The notes: generated by a model from the letters alone, not told the origin. Shown: positions 35,067 to 45,370, counted from the stretch's first letter. The stretch: DNA of 64,000 nucleotides from an uncultured Fidelibacterota bacterium (GCA_937888365.1 CALBFA010000074.1:45173-109172); one strand, 5' to 3'. Numbers and translations: made by a program.

Positions 35067-38000
35067 TTATTTAATATACGTTATTTTTTGAGAATGAGAA
35101 AACACATCGCCAGAAATTTTGGCAAAATAGATTCCACTATTCGCAATTTCACCCGCGTTGTTCAATCCATTCCAATTTAATGTGTGATAGCCACCCGTTA
35201 CATTAATCGTCTCAGAAAATACGTTCCGACCTGTTATGTCAACGATTTCAAGTTGAATTTTTTGAGCCTGATCAACGGCTACGGTAATAGAAACTCGTCC
35301 ATTGAAAGGATTCGGATAAGCAGGTTCAACAATAAATGTTTCGGGACGTTTTGTCTGGTCTTCGACTCCAACGATAGTCGGATCAAAATAGGCTTGTGCA
35401 TATAAATTTGTTAACTCACTTTTCCCAGAAGCTCTGCGATCCTCCCAGAAAATCAAATATTTTGGTGCATTAACATCGTTGTCGGCAAAAGGTATAATCT
35501 TAGAATTTGTTTGATTAAGAATCGTCGCACCAACGGGGATACCATTGGGTGTATTCGCCATTTCGCCTTCTTTGCTATCATAAAAATACACATCTGAATG
35601 AATCCCAGCACGAGAGTCCGTCCAACTTATAATATACCTGTCTTGACTAATGACTTGAATACTTGGATCTGTTTCGTTACTCGTCAGATTCGTCAAATGT
35701 TCAGCGGGTATTTCAGAATTTACATCTCGTGTCCAAATATCATATTGAAGACTATTTTCAAAACTCGCCCATGCTACCATAACACGACCTGAATTGTCGA
35801 GAGCGCGGCTCATACTCAATTGTACTTGGTCAAAGGATTCTGTCGCTACAGGAATGTCATCAATCACAACACCGTCCGAATTATATTGGCTCGCATAAAT
35901 ATCAACACCTTGAAGAATATTTCTCAAGTCTTCCCAAGCCACCCAAAGTTCATCAGAAGTGGCATCGTAGCACGACACTGAATTACTTTGTTTGTATTCT
36001 TCATCCGCCAATGGATCTGTCCAAATGACATCGCCCGTTTGTGAGTCTATTTTTGATACATAAAGCGTTGATCCGTCAAGGGTTAAAGTATTCCAAACCA
36101 CTAATAAATTTCCGTCTGCTGCAACATAAGCATCTCGTACATATTTATCACCAAAGAAAGATTCAAATAAGGGTTCACCACCACCTATCCATTGCCCATT
36201 ACCGTTTGCATCAAATTTTTGAACGAAGACATCATAATAAATAGGTAATGTTTGGTAACGATATTCAGTCCAAAAATAATACGTGTAATTCGATTCATCT
36301 TCAACGAGGATAGGGTTAATTTGAGATAAAAATCCACTGGAGTAAACGCGGATTCCATTCGCATTCCAAAGTGGATCCAAATTAGCGTCGACTTTGCTCG
36401 CGTATAAAAGTTCAACACCTTCTAGCGTGTTCATAAATCCAATATTGAGGCCGTTATTTCCAGAAAGACTCACATAAGGTTGTTGAGACTCTTCATTTGT
36501 ACTCAACGATTTCCCATTTGTCGCAAAAGACGTAACCCCGTTTTTATCAATAGTTTGTCCTAAAGTAATTGTGCCTTGAGCGGCGCGGCGTGTGTCCGCC
36601 CATGCAAAAACAATTTCATCATTTTGCCAAGGGAAGGCCTGAATATCAACAGCATCGCCATCAATACCTTCAAAAAACTCACGTCCATTTTCTTCCCACA
36701 AAACGCCTGAATTGTCATTGATCATTTGTACATTCAAGCTCACACTTCCGCCATCTGCACTAGCCCATACAACCATAGCATGACCATCTTTGCTATTACG
36801 CACTAAGGGTTTTTCCTGATAATTCAAATTATTGCTTAAGGGCAAACCGTTCGCGGGAAACCCAAATGTATTGTCTTGCTTTAAATGTTGGAAATAGACA
36901 TCTGACAATGGAAATCCACCGTTTCTTTCGTCACTCCAAACAATATAGATACCACCCACGCCGTCGTTTGTAAGACGCGGTGCAATTTGTTTTAAATCCA
37001 TTTGAACGACTGCAATACCATTTTCAGCAAATATAGGCATTCCTGAATAGTCAAATTTTTGCATATAGATGTCGTAGTTATTTCCTGGATTACGAGAATC
37101 CTCCCAAATAACAAATACATTGGATTCACCATCGGTTTTAATACGAGCATGGGTTTGTTCAGATACCATATCCGTCACAGGAATTCCATTTTCGGCCCAA
37201 ACTGCATCACCATTGCCATCAAGCATTTGCGCATAGATGTCACCTACATTATGAATTCGCTCGTCAGACCATGAAACCACAACGGTGTCACCATTTGCGG
37301 GAGCTACTTTTGGATATTCCTGCAAAGCCGAAGCAGAGCAAATCATTTTCCCGTTTGGTGTCCAAAGGGGATTCATATTGGTGTCAAAACGCTGTCCATA
37401 AATATTTTGATTGTCCGTATCACGGCCATCTTCCCAAACAACAACGACATCATTTCCACTTGTTTCAATACTGTGGCCGGCTTGCGTGCCAGTGGCATTT
37501 GCAACAGGGAAACCATTTGTATTTGGATCGGCTAAAGGGCCAGACGTTGATAGAACGGTTCCGTAAATATCGCCCTGATCCGACAAATAATTATCGTTCC
37601 AGATGACAAAAGCGTAACCTTCCGCTCCTCTCGCCATATTCACAACTTGTTGGGCGCCATCATTTACAGCCAAAGCGACACCATTAATATTCCATTGAAT
37701 TTCGCCTGCTGCATTAACATACTGGCCATAGACATCACCTGCAGGATCATCGCGATAATCAATCCATGCGACAAAAGCACCACCCAATCCATCGCTTACT
37801 AAAACGGGGTCTTCTTGACGTCCAAATACAGGTGTCAATTGTAGCCCTGACTCTCCCCATAATGCATTTCCTAAAGTATCAACTTTTTGCATATAGACAT
37901 CTCTATCGCCTGTACGTGCATCGGACCAAACGAAAATAACCTCACCATCGATGCCAACATCACCCGCTCTTTGCCACTCAATATGGACACCTTGCCGAAT

Positions 38001-38090
38001 CGCAATGCCGTTTTCTTCCCATTGAAATGTTTCATTAGCAAATAGAGTGAGGGCAAAAAGTGCAAAAATGAGTTTGATGATGTTACGCAT
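35067..38090 (-). CDS. T9SS-sorted protein with about fifteen W-x-D-x-R propeller-like repeats
   Basis: 1007 residues. Signal peptide (IIKLIFALFALTLFANE), then around fourteen to fifteen imperfect units of 50-65 residues. The unit pattern is a strand ending V-x-W-x-D-x-R, a loop, D-I-Y-x-Q-x-x-D, a turn, W-x-x-N-G (for example VVWEDGRD, IYGQRFD, WSDERIHN). Such units suggest a beta-propeller, often used for binding. Only the first half of some units is preserved near the C-terminus. It ends in a T9SS sorting domain (EPAYPNPFNG, ending ITYIK). First gene of the operon with M14 and C25. A binding or scaffold role is inferred; no enzyme motif is visible. Confidence 0.87.
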   Translation of the reverse strand: MRNIIKLIFALFALTLFANETFQWEENGIAIRQGVHIEWQRAGDVGIDGEVIFVWSDARTGDRDVYMQKVDTLGNALWGESGLQLTPVFGRQEDPVLVSDGLGGAFVAWIDYRDDPAGDVYGQYVNAAGEIQWNINGVALAVNDGAQQVVNMARGAEGYAFVIWNDNYLSDQGDIYGTVLSTSGPLADPNTNGFPVANATGTQAGHSIETSGNDVVVVWEDGRDTDNQNIYGQRFDTNMNPLWTPNGKMICSASALQEYPKVAPANGDTVVVSWSDERIHNVGDIYAQMLDGNGDAVWAENGIPVTDMVSEQTHARIKTDGESNVFVIWEDSRNPGNNYDIYMQKFDYSGMPIFAENGIAVVQMDLKQIAPRLTNDGVGGIYIVWSDERNGGFPLSDVYFQHLKQDNTFGFPANGLPLSNNLNYQEKPLVRNSKDGHAMVVWASADGGSVSLNVQMINDNSGVLWEENGREFFEGIDGDAVDIQAFPWQNDEIVFAWADTRRAAQGTITLGQTIDKNGVTSFATNGKSLSTNEESQQPYVSLSGNNGLNIGFMNTLEGVELLYASKVDANLDPLWNANGIRVYSSGFLSQINPILVEDESNYTYYFWTEYRYQTLPIYYDVFVQKFDANGNGQWIGGGEPLFESFFGDKYVRDAYVAADGNLLVVWNTLTLDGSTLYVSKIDSQTGDVIWTDPLADEEYKQSNSVSCYDATSDELWVAWEDLRNILQGVDIYASQYNSDGVVIDDIPVATESFDQVQLSMSRALDNSGRVMVAWASFENSLQYDIWTRDVNSEIPAEHLTNLTSNETDPSIQVISQDRYIISWTDSRAGIHSDVYFYDSKEGEMANTPNGIPVGATILNQTNSKIIPFADNDVNAPKYLIFWEDRRASGKSELTNLYAQAYFDPTIVGVEDQTKRPETFIVEPAYPNPFNGRVSITVAVDQAQKIQLEIVDITGRNVFSETINVTGGYHTLNWNGLNNAGEIANSGIYFAKISGDVFSHSQKITYIK

Positions 38091-38379
38091 AATTGAATCC
38101 TTTAAAAATATATTCTAATTTTTTGTTTGATTTTGTTGGATGTTCTTTTCGACTGTCATTGTCTATTTCCTTCTCTGTATCTGCTTTTCAGCATCTACCT
38201 CTCTAATTGATTAAGAGGATAAACAGAGCATGCGTTTTGGCAACCGAATTAATGTAACATATTGATAAAAAAGTGTTTTTTCAGAGAGTCGTCAATCGAT
38301 TTAGAAACGCTTATACAATAGGGCTAAAATTTTAATTGTTTTAAGTTTTATACCGAAATTGAAACATGTTAATGATTGC
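38091..38379. other. Intergenic gap upstream of the propeller gene
   Basis: 289 bases. No terminator is clear for the ROK gene side. On the minus strand a 12-codon open frame (ATG at 38194 to TGA at 38156, after GAGAGG) precedes the propeller gene and could be a leader peptide, but it lacks other support. A TTGACG at about 38297-38292 has no matching -10. Confidence 0.4.
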
Positions 38380-39258
38380 TTAATCCGATAACGAAATCAA
38401 AGCCGCCGCACCCACAATAGGGGCTGAATCACCAAGGATTGATTGCACAATCTTAAATGATTTCTTTTGGGCTTCCCATTGTCTCGGCAACAATACGTCC
38501 CAAAGTGCTGGCTCCATAAATTTCATACCTGCAGCAAGGGATCCGCCCACAACCACAATAGAGGGATCAAGTAATTTTTGGATAAAAATAAGCGCGGTTC
38601 CTAATGCCTTTCCCACTTCGGACCAAGCCGATAAAGCGAGTTCATCGCCTGCGGATGCAAGTTCGTAAATTTCAGGACCCGTGGCTTTTTTTCCGCTAAA
38701 ATGCGTATAACATCGCTCCAACCCTCGCCCACTCAAGAAATCTTCGAATTCATACTCACCGTATGGCGCATTTCCAAATTCCGTGGCAGTTCCAGTTGAT
38801 CCGTCTAGAATTTGACCATCCCAAATAAATGCGTTCCCAAATCCTGTCCCTAACGTGATGCCATAAACGAATCGATGACCTTTTGCAGCGCCATAATTTG
38901 CCTCACCTAATGCAAATACATTTGCATCATTATTGAGTTTAATAGGGCAATTAAATTGCTTCTCAAAATGCTCTACAAGTGGGTAATGTTGCAGGATTGT
39001 CAAATTAGGTGTATCAAGAACACGGCGACGCTCTGCATCCAGAGGACCCGGTGATCCAATTCCAATTCCAACAAGTTCTTCATTTGGCAAAAGGATGTCA
39101 TGAATCATCTGTATAATGTCATCAATCAACATTTCGCCCTTACTATATTTTGTAACGTCTAGCTTTGGACTCAATCGTAAAACGTTTCCGTCCGACTCAA
39201 CAACACCTACTCGAACTTTTGTTCCGCCAATGTCAATCCCAATCCGTACAAGCATCAT
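38380..39258 (-). CDS. ROK-family sugar kinase
   Basis: 292 residues. ROK proteins phosphorylate sugars such as glucose, N-acetylglucosamine or N-acetylmannosamine, or act as repressors. No DNA-binding domain is present, so a kinase is likely. ATP site: GIDIGGTKVRVGV at the N-terminus; IGIGSPGPLD and NDANVFALGEANYGA mark the substrate side with the catalytic Asp; ITLGTGFGNAF the phosphate loop; VVVGGSLAAG the second adenosine motif. The usual Cys-rich zinc motif (CGCGxxGC) is absent; a single Cys sits in SGRGLERCY. Substrate cannot be told. It ends the minus-strand group of the SMC/GWxTD genes. Confidence 0.9.
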   Translation of the reverse strand: MMLVRIGIDIGGTKVRVGVVESDGNVLRLSPKLDVTKYSKGEMLIDDIIQMIHDILLPNEELVGIGIGSPGPLDAERRRVLDTPNLTILQHYPLVEHFEKQFNCPIKLNNDANVFALGEANYGAAKGHRFVYGITLGTGFGNAFIWDGQILDGSTGTATEFGNAPYGEYEFEDFLSGRGLERCYTHFSGKKATGPEIYELASAGDELALSAWSEVGKALGTALIFIQKLLDPSIVVVGGSLAAGMKFMEPALWDVLLPRQWEAQKKSFKIVQSILGDSAPIVGAAALISLSD

Positions 39259-39326
39259 CTTGAATTATTCCTTCAACTCAATGATTATCTGTAATATGAG
39301 CTTTGATTTCTTTGAATCTGAAATAC

Positions 39327-40673
39327 TTAATTTATCCATTTCGTCCATTCCGTGAAATAAACTTCACCTCGTGCCGTGCTGTGCACAAGCTCCATTTCGC
39401 CATATCCCGAACGACTCAAAAAAATAAATTCAACGCCACCTTGCATATTATGGTAGTACCAAACTTCCCAAGGTTTCTCGGCGAGTCCAAAATCGTGAGA
39501 TTCAATTTCATCAGGCGGGCCATATTGCCTTAAAACACGTCCGCGATCGGTTTGCCAACCTTCCTTTTTAAATCCAGCATATTGTTTTGCCATATCAATT
39601 CGCCTAAAAAACGCCTTCTTAAAACTCCCTGATTCTTGGGGATAGAGTATTTCCAGATTATTCCATGTTTCATTTATCAACTCTTGCTGTAGCGCTTTGT
39701 CTGCCACAATGATGGCTTTATACTTTTGCGGATCGATAAAGACTCTGAGCATTTCAATAAGCACCGAATTATCAATGGCTAATTGAACAGGATCGAAATC
39801 AATAATCCGACTATTTTCTTTTTCTTTCCCTACGCTATGGGTATAAAATTCCTTCGATTGTGATGCACTTTTCCCGTCCTTTTGAGACTTTATCATGACA
39901 TCCAAAGAATATTTCCCTGATTCAACGCCTATGAGATTTGTGCGCCCCATTTCTATTGTGGATGTAGCGGGGATTGTTTTCACCGAAGACGTAACGACAT
40001 CAACAATTTTTTGTTCTCTGTCCTTTAATAATATTTCAAAAAGGTAATCTTCATTTTTATTCAAGTTATATATTTCAAAAAAGTAGTATAGGTTCGGCAA
40101 TGCTGCATCAAATAAAAGCTCGGCATTGGGGATAAAATCGTTGCCGTATTTACTAAATTCATTCTCCTGCTTTGTCTCAATAATATTTGATGCAATTTGA
40201 ATATCCGACACGTTGAGATCTTTTTCAGAAAAGAGTTGAAGCGAAATATCTTTATTAATTTGTTGACGTACTTCTCCCTTCATATCAAAGACATCAATAC
40301 GAAGAATATAGTCGCCTGGGAAAACGGAAAATGAAGCTATCTCAGGAATAAATGCTTTTTGACGACTGTCTCTTATAGAACCTACTTTGAAATTCCGTTG
40401 CCACCGTTCAGGGCCATATTGCACAAGACTATCCTGAATGAGAGCAACTTGATAAATGACGTCGGCGTCTAAACCTTTATCATTGGCAATAAATGTTAGA
40501 TTTTGCCTCGGTACCGATAAATAAACCTCTAAAAATACGCCACCTCTTGCGGTAAATCGCGCGAAGTCAACGGATACACCTAAATCTTTATATTCAAAAT
40601 GAGTCGTTTGAGCGAGTGCAAATGATTGAAAAAGAATGATTAGAAATATTTTAAAATAACCCCTTCTAGTCAT
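39327..40673 (-). CDS. GWxTD-domain protein, exported
   Basis: 448 residues from ATG 40673: AGAGGGG is eight bases upstream, whereas the ATG at 40679 is only two bases from it. A signal peptide (YFKIFLIILFQSFALAQ) opens the protein. The C-terminus carries the family region: FFRRIDMAKQYAGFKKEGWQTDRGRVL with Gly-Trp-Gln-Thr-Asp, then QYGPPDEIESHD and WEVWYY. GWxTD proteins are found in Acidobacteria, Marinimicrobia and related groups; function is not known. The first 300 residues look beta-rich (VYQVALIQD, YSLDVMIKS). It follows smc by 16 bases, so transcription is probably shared. Confidence 0.87.
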   Translation of the reverse strand: MTRRGYFKIFLIILFQSFALAQTTHFEYKDLGVSVDFARFTARGGVFLEVYLSVPRQNLTFIANDKGLDADVIYQVALIQDSLVQYGPERWQRNFKVGSIRDSRQKAFIPEIASFSVFPGDYILRIDVFDMKGEVRQQINKDISLQLFSEKDLNVSDIQIASNIIETKQENEFSKYGNDFIPNAELLFDAALPNLYYFFEIYNLNKNEDYLFEILLKDREQKIVDVVTSSVKTIPATSTIEMGRTNLIGVESGKYSLDVMIKSQKDGKSASQSKEFYTHSVGKEKENSRIIDFDPVQLAIDNSVLIEMLRVFIDPQKYKAIIVADKALQQELINETWNNLEILYPQESGSFKKAFFRRIDMAKQYAGFKKEGWQTDRGRVLRQYGPPDEIESHDFGLAEKPWEVWYYHNMQGGVEFIFLSRSGYGEMELVHSTARGEVYFTEWTKWIN

Positions 40674-40689
40674 GAACATGTCCCCTCTT

Positions 40690-43600
40690 TTAATTAAACT
40701 GCACTGAAACTAGCTTCGAAATACCTTCTTCTTCCATCGTGACACCATACAGATATTTAGCTGATTCCATCGTCATTTTATTGTGTGTGATGACAATAAA
40801 CTGAGTATGCCCTGAAAAACTTTCGAGCATTTGCGTAAATTTTTTGATATTTCGATCATCCAATGGTGCATCAATTTCATCCAACACACAATAAGGCGAT
40901 GGCTTAACTTGATAAATCGCAAATAATAGAGCGATAGCTGTTAGGGCTTTCTCACCGGCTGAAAGCATCTTGAGGTGCTGCGTTTTCTTGCCTTTGGGTG
41001 TTGCTTGGATAATAATATCACTTTCAAGAGGATGATCCGGATCTTCTAGAGAAATAGTCGCGAGTCCTCCGTCAAATAACATTTGAAAAGTGCCTGTAAA
41101 GTGTTCTTGAATTTGAGCAAATGTCTCTTTAAACTGCTTCCGAGCCATGCGATCCAATTTGGAGATAGTCTCTGTCAAACTCGATTTTGCCTCAATTAAA
41201 TCAGCATATTGTTCATTTAGAAAATTGAGTCGAGCAAATTCGACATCATATTCATCTTGAACCGCCAAATTAACGGGACCTAAATTTTCTATAAATCGCT
41301 GACTTCGTAAAATTTCTTTTTGGATATCTTCAAAATTCGGTAAATCATCTTTATTTAAAATTTCTGGAACGATTTGCAGGTTGTATTTTTCTTCAATTCG
41401 ACCTTGAATGTGTTTCTGCGTAGCTTTTAATTCCGCCAAAGCGACTTCTAAGTCTTTAATTTTTTCAGCGACTGTTTCACGTTTGTGTCGCTCATCCTGA
41501 AGCTTCATTTCGAGATTTGTAACTGTTGCTCTACGTGTCGCGAGTCGCTCTTCAATTGATTTTAAGCTGTCGCGTTCTTTCCTTAATATTGATTTTAGCG
41601 TCGCTATCTTCGTCTCAGATTCAAAGCGAATAGCCGTATTTTCTTTCAGTGTTAATTCACAAGAGTGTCGCTCTAACTTGAGCATTTCTTCTCGTTTTTG
41701 ACTTTCAGCTTCCGTTTCAGTGATACTCGTTAAACGTAATTTCAAATTCTTCTCTTCATTCTGTAAATGAACGACCTCAAGTTGTGCTTGCTGTACATTT
41801 TCTCCTGCCCGATCTCTATCGCTTAAATGTTTTGCCAATGACGTTTCCATCGCTTCTATTTCAGCACTTATTGCACTTTTCTTGCTTTTTAGTTTTTCAA
41901 TTTCGGGTAGATACGCCTCTGCTTTTTTCATCCCTTCAGCGATTGATGTCTCGAGTTGAGTTTTTTCATTTTCGAGAGATTTTTTATCTGCTTCACTCGC
42001 CGAGACACCAAATTGGGCACGAGACGTCTTACGATCAAATTCTTGTAATACTTGTCTTTGATTGTTTCTGGCCGTCCTCGTCTGGCGATAATCTTTATCT
42101 GCTTGACCGACTTGAAGATGGAATTTTTGGACATCATCGGTCAATTTTTCAATCGTTTCAGATAAGGTCGTAAACCGTTTCCTTAAATTTTCTAAACGAT
42201 GCTTTCGCCCCACAATCGTATCTTTTGAGCCAACACCAGAGCCACCTTTTAAAGTACCATTAAAATTAAAGACCGTTCCATCTAATCGAACAACACGGCC
42301 TTTTGAATATTTCCAATCAGGTTCAAACTCATTGTCTGCTAGAAGCAAATCGTTGAAAAATAATGCAACTAATTTTTCATGTTCGGGTTTTGCTTTGATA
42401 AAATTTTTCGCAGCTCCTAAGATATGTTTATTGTCCAAAAGTTCTTTGTCCAAGGTGACTTTAGAGAGATTCAATTCTTTAAGAGGTAAAAATGTTGCGA
42501 CACCTTTTTTGCCTTGATTGAGCCATCCAATAGCATTTTCTGCAGACTTTCTGTCCGTTGTTACAATGACCTCTGCCAAGGTGCCTAAGCTGGCTTGCAA
42601 GGCATGTTCATATTTTTCATCGACAACAATCAAGTCAGCAACGGTTCCCAAAATACCAGTAAGATTTTTGCTATTATGAACGATGGCGCGAACGCCGGAA
42701 GAATAACCCTCGCCACTGGCAATCAGTTCTTCGTAAAATGCGAGCTGGTTTTCAATGCTTACACGCTCGCCTCGCTTCGCTGCCAAATTTTCTCGCGTTT
42801 CATTCAAGTTGGTTTGAAGTTGCTTAAAACTATTCTCTTGATCCGTTGCTTTTGTTTCTAAATCCACCAAAATCTTTTTAGACTTATCATAATCAAACGA
42901 GGCAAGTTTTAGCTCTTCTTGATAGCCTTTTGATTTAGCTAAAACGGCTAAAAGTTTTTCGTCAATGCGTTTAATTTGATTCCTAAGCTGAACCAAAAGG
43001 TCATCTTGACGAACTTTTTTGCTCTTTAAATCGGCTATATCTGTAATCAATTCAAGATTTTTACCAGTTCTAGTTTCAAATTCTTTTTTGGATGCATTAT
43101 AACGATCCGAAGCCAATCCATGCAGCTTTTTTACGGATTCTAATTGACTTAATTTCCCAGAAAGTTGCGGATCTAAATGTGCCATGTCGTTCTGGATTTT
43201 TTGTTTAACAGCATAGACGGTGTTACGCTTCTCTTCAAGCGTTTCTTCTTCTACACCGATGCGATCGAGGGACGATGTTGAATTGGAAATTTTTTCATCC
43301 GCGAGTAAAAGCGAACGTTCTGCCTCTTGAGTCTCTCCATTTAACTGTCCCACAACGTGACGCTGATCATTTAAATCCTGCTCTAAAGAGTTGAGCTCGC
43401 CACGATAATCTGCAAGTAATTTTTCCACATGATCCACTTCCGAACCGCTAGAACCGAAACCCTGGCTTAAATCCTTCCATTGATTTTCCATCGGCGATAT
43501 GTCTTGAAATAGCTTCGATAGTTCCATTTTAGCTAACAGAATTTCGTTTTCCTTGAGCTGACTTTGAACGCTTTCATAACGTTTATATTTTGAAAGTTGG

Positions 43601-44220
43601 CGTTTTAAGTTGCCGACATTTTTTTCAACTTCTATTTTGATATCTTGCACGCGATTTAAATCAATTTCCGTCGTTTCAAGGCGTCTCAGAGAAAGACGTC
43701 TTTGCTTTTTATATTTATTAATCCCTGCAGATTCCTCAAATAATTGACGCCTATCTTCTTTACTGTCGGACAAAATCGATTCGACCATTTTGAGTTCGAT
43801 AACAGAATAAGCATCCGAACCCATGCCCGTATCGACAAATAATTCTGTAATATCTTTTAAACGGCATTGATTTTTATTTAAATAGTACTCGCTCGTTCCA
43901 TCACGAAAAAGCCGACGCGTGACAAGGACATCTGTATATTCCACAGGCAAAAGCCCGCGATTATTATGTATCGAAAGTGACACCTCTGCATAGTTGAGCG
44001 CTTTTCGCTTACCACTTCCTGAAAAAATAACGTCATTCATGGTTTGACCTCGAAGAACAGACGATTTTTGTTCACCAATCACCCAGCGCATGGCATCAAC
44101 GATATTGGTTTTTCCGCATCCATTGGGACCGACAATGCATGTTAATCCTTGAGAAAATTTGATTTTTGTTGGTAAAGCAAAGGATTTAAATCCTTTGATT
44201 TCGAGGTCGGATATATACAT
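40690..44220 (-). CDS. smc: Chromosome segregation protein SMC
   Basis: 1176 residues, full length. N-terminal Walker A GPNGCGKTNIVDAM with the family's VIGEQ; C-terminal signature LSAGEKALTAIALLFA and Walker B CVLDEIDAPLDD followed by the late Q loop, so both halves of the ATPase head are present. Two long coiled coils flank a hinge with GYSSGVRAIV and GGSGVGSKD. SMC compacts and orders replicated DNA with ScpA and ScpB, which are not in the window. Its start is ATG 44220; no clear ribosome site was found. The gene is the longest in the 38-46 kb group and appears intact. Confidence 0.97.
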   Translation of the reverse strand: MYISDLEIKGFKSFALPTKIKFSQGLTCIVGPNGCGKTNIVDAMRWVIGEQKSSVLRGQTMNDVIFSGSGKRKALNYAEVSLSIHNNRGLLPVEYTDVLVTRRLFRDGTSEYYLNKNQCRLKDITELFVDTGMGSDAYSVIELKMVESILSDSKEDRRQLFEESAGINKYKKQRRLSLRRLETTEIDLNRVQDIKIEVEKNVGNLKRQLSKYKRYESVQSQLKENEILLAKMELSKLFQDISPMENQWKDLSQGFGSSGSEVDHVEKLLADYRGELNSLEQDLNDQRHVVGQLNGETQEAERSLLLADEKISNSTSSLDRIGVEEETLEEKRNTVYAVKQKIQNDMAHLDPQLSGKLSQLESVKKLHGLASDRYNASKKEFETRTGKNLELITDIADLKSKKVRQDDLLVQLRNQIKRIDEKLLAVLAKSKGYQEELKLASFDYDKSKKILVDLETKATDQENSFKQLQTNLNETRENLAAKRGERVSIENQLAFYEELIASGEGYSSGVRAIVHNSKNLTGILGTVADLIVVDEKYEHALQASLGTLAEVIVTTDRKSAENAIGWLNQGKKGVATFLPLKELNLSKVTLDKELLDNKHILGAAKNFIKAKPEHEKLVALFFNDLLLADNEFEPDWKYSKGRVVRLDGTVFNFNGTLKGGSGVGSKDTIVGRKHRLENLRKRFTTLSETIEKLTDDVQKFHLQVGQADKDYRQTRTARNNQRQVLQEFDRKTSRAQFGVSASEADKKSLENEKTQLETSIAEGMKKAEAYLPEIEKLKSKKSAISAEIEAMETSLAKHLSDRDRAGENVQQAQLEVVHLQNEEKNLKLRLTSITETEAESQKREEMLKLERHSCELTLKENTAIRFESETKIATLKSILRKERDSLKSIEERLATRRATVTNLEMKLQDERHKRETVAEKIKDLEVALAELKATQKHIQGRIEEKYNLQIVPEILNKDDLPNFEDIQKEILRSQRFIENLGPVNLAVQDEYDVEFARLNFLNEQYADLIEAKSSLTETISKLDRMARKQFKETFAQIQEHFTGTFQMLFDGGLATISLEDPDHPLESDIIIQATPKGKKTQHLKMLSAGEKALTAIALLFAIYQVKPSPYCVLDEIDAPLDDRNIKKFTQMLESFSGHTQFIVITHNKMTMESAKYLYGVTMEEEGISKLVSVQFN

Positions 44221-44277
44221 CTACTTCACTTTCTGCTTCTTATTTTCGAAATATTTTTCACAATCAATGATCGATAT

Positions 44278-44622
44278 TTAGCCTGGAGGCCATGTCATTC
44301 TGCGTCCACCAAGGACGTGTAAATGAATATGAAAAACGGTTTGACCCGCATTTTCCCCACTGTTAAAAATAAAACGAAAACCGTCGCCAATTTTCTCTCG
44401 CTTGGCTAAATCAGCGCCAATTCGCATTACCTTTCCCATCAGTGCATCATGCTCTTCTTTAGCTTCTCCGGGGCTATCGAGGTGTAATTTCGGAATGACC
44501 AATATGTGTTTGGGTGCCTGTGGACGAATGTCATAAAAGGCTAAAACATCTTCATCTTCATAAATTTTATCTGCAGGAAATTCGCCAGAAGCGATTTTGC
44601 AAAAAATACAATCTTTTTTCAT
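44278..44622 (-). CDS. HIT family protein (purine nucleoside phosphoramidase-like)
   Basis: 114 residues. The ATG at 44622 gives the family start MKKDCIFCKIASGEFPADK, with AAGGAAA nine bases upstream; a longer frame to 44682 overlaps rsmE. Motifs: CIFCKI, YEDEDVLAFYDIRPQAPKHIL, FNSGENAGQTVFHIHLHVLGG with the His triad H-x-H-x-H. Hint-type enzymes cleave nucleoside phosphoramidates such as AMP-lysine. It lies 16 bases after rsmE, as often seen in FCB genomes. The tail MTWPPG is also family-typical. Confidence 0.95.
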   Translation of the reverse strand: MKKDCIFCKIASGEFPADKIYEDEDVLAFYDIRPQAPKHILVIPKLHLDSPGEAKEEHDALMGKVMRIGADLAKREKIGDGFRFIFNSGENAGQTVFHIHLHVLGGRRMTWPPG

Positions 44623-44638
44623 AGTTTCGGTTTCCTTT

Positions 44639-45370
44639 TTAAAAATGATAAATCCATTGAGAAACAACGCCGGTGGCAACAACTGCTGCGGTCTCCGCTC
44701 TTAATCGTCGTGTACCCAAATGAACGAATTTAAACTTTTTCTCTTTTGCCATTTGAATCTCATGATCCGTCCAATCTCCTTCAGGCCCGATCCAAACCGT
44801 AGTCGTTTTCGGAGCTTCTTTGGAGAGTGCCTCCCAAATAGGCACAGAGTCTTGGTGAGCGACACAAAAAAGATTCAGATAATCGTCTTTATTGCATTCA
44901 CTTATCACTTTTTGATAAGGTAGTATCGGGTCAATTTGGGCTAAAACACTCCCTCTAGATTGTTTTAAAGTGGATTGGGCAATTTTTTCAAGCCGTTCAA
45001 TTTTAAGACCCGTCTTTATTGTATTCCCTGTTTTTAGCGGTAAAACTCGAACCACACCTAATTCAATGGATTTTTCGATCGCATCCTCAAAGTGGCTTCC
45101 TTTTAAATTCGCCATGGCGAGATTCAATTTATAGGGCAATTCGTTGACATTTTCATGGATGGCTTCAACTTTCAAAATTACGTCTTGAGACGAAATTGAC
45201 TCTATGACGACATTCGCCGTTAAAGATTGACCGTTTGTCGCCCAAAGTGTATCCCCCACTGCAAAACGTCGTACCTTAATCAAATGGTGAAATTCTTTGC
45301 CTGAAATTTCAATTACCTTCGATTCGGAAGTGAGATTATCTGAGAAAATGCGTTCGTCTTTAATTTTCAA
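44639..45370 (-). CDS. rsmE: 16S rRNA m3U1498 methyltransferase RsmE
   Basis: 243 residues. A PUA-like N-terminal part (GKEFHHLIKVRRFAVGDTL), then a SPOUT domain with the knot motifs IGPEGDWTDHEI and LGTRRLRAETAAV. It methylates N3 of U1498 in the 30S decoding region using SAM. The ATG at 45370 overlaps the stop codon of the upstream barrel gene by four bases (ATGA type), which implies coupled translation. Downstream come the HIT gene and smc. Length and all key motifs match the family. Confidence 0.96.
   Translation of the reverse strand: MKIKDERIFSDNLTSESKVIEISGKEFHHLIKVRRFAVGDTLWATNGQSLTANVVIESISSQDVILKVEAIHENVNELPYKLNLAMANLKGSHFEDAIEKSIELGVVRVLPLKTGNTIKTGLKIERLEKIAQSTLKQSRGSVLAQIDPILPYQKVISECNKDDYLNLFCVAHQDSVPIWEALSKEAPKTTTVWIGPEGDWTDHEIQMAKEKKFKFVHLGTRRLRAETAAVVATGVVSQWIYHF

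Noticed and set aside
38156..38194. 12-codon leader peptide before the propeller gene
   Set aside because: A ribosome site precedes it but no regulatory pattern or conservation can be shown.
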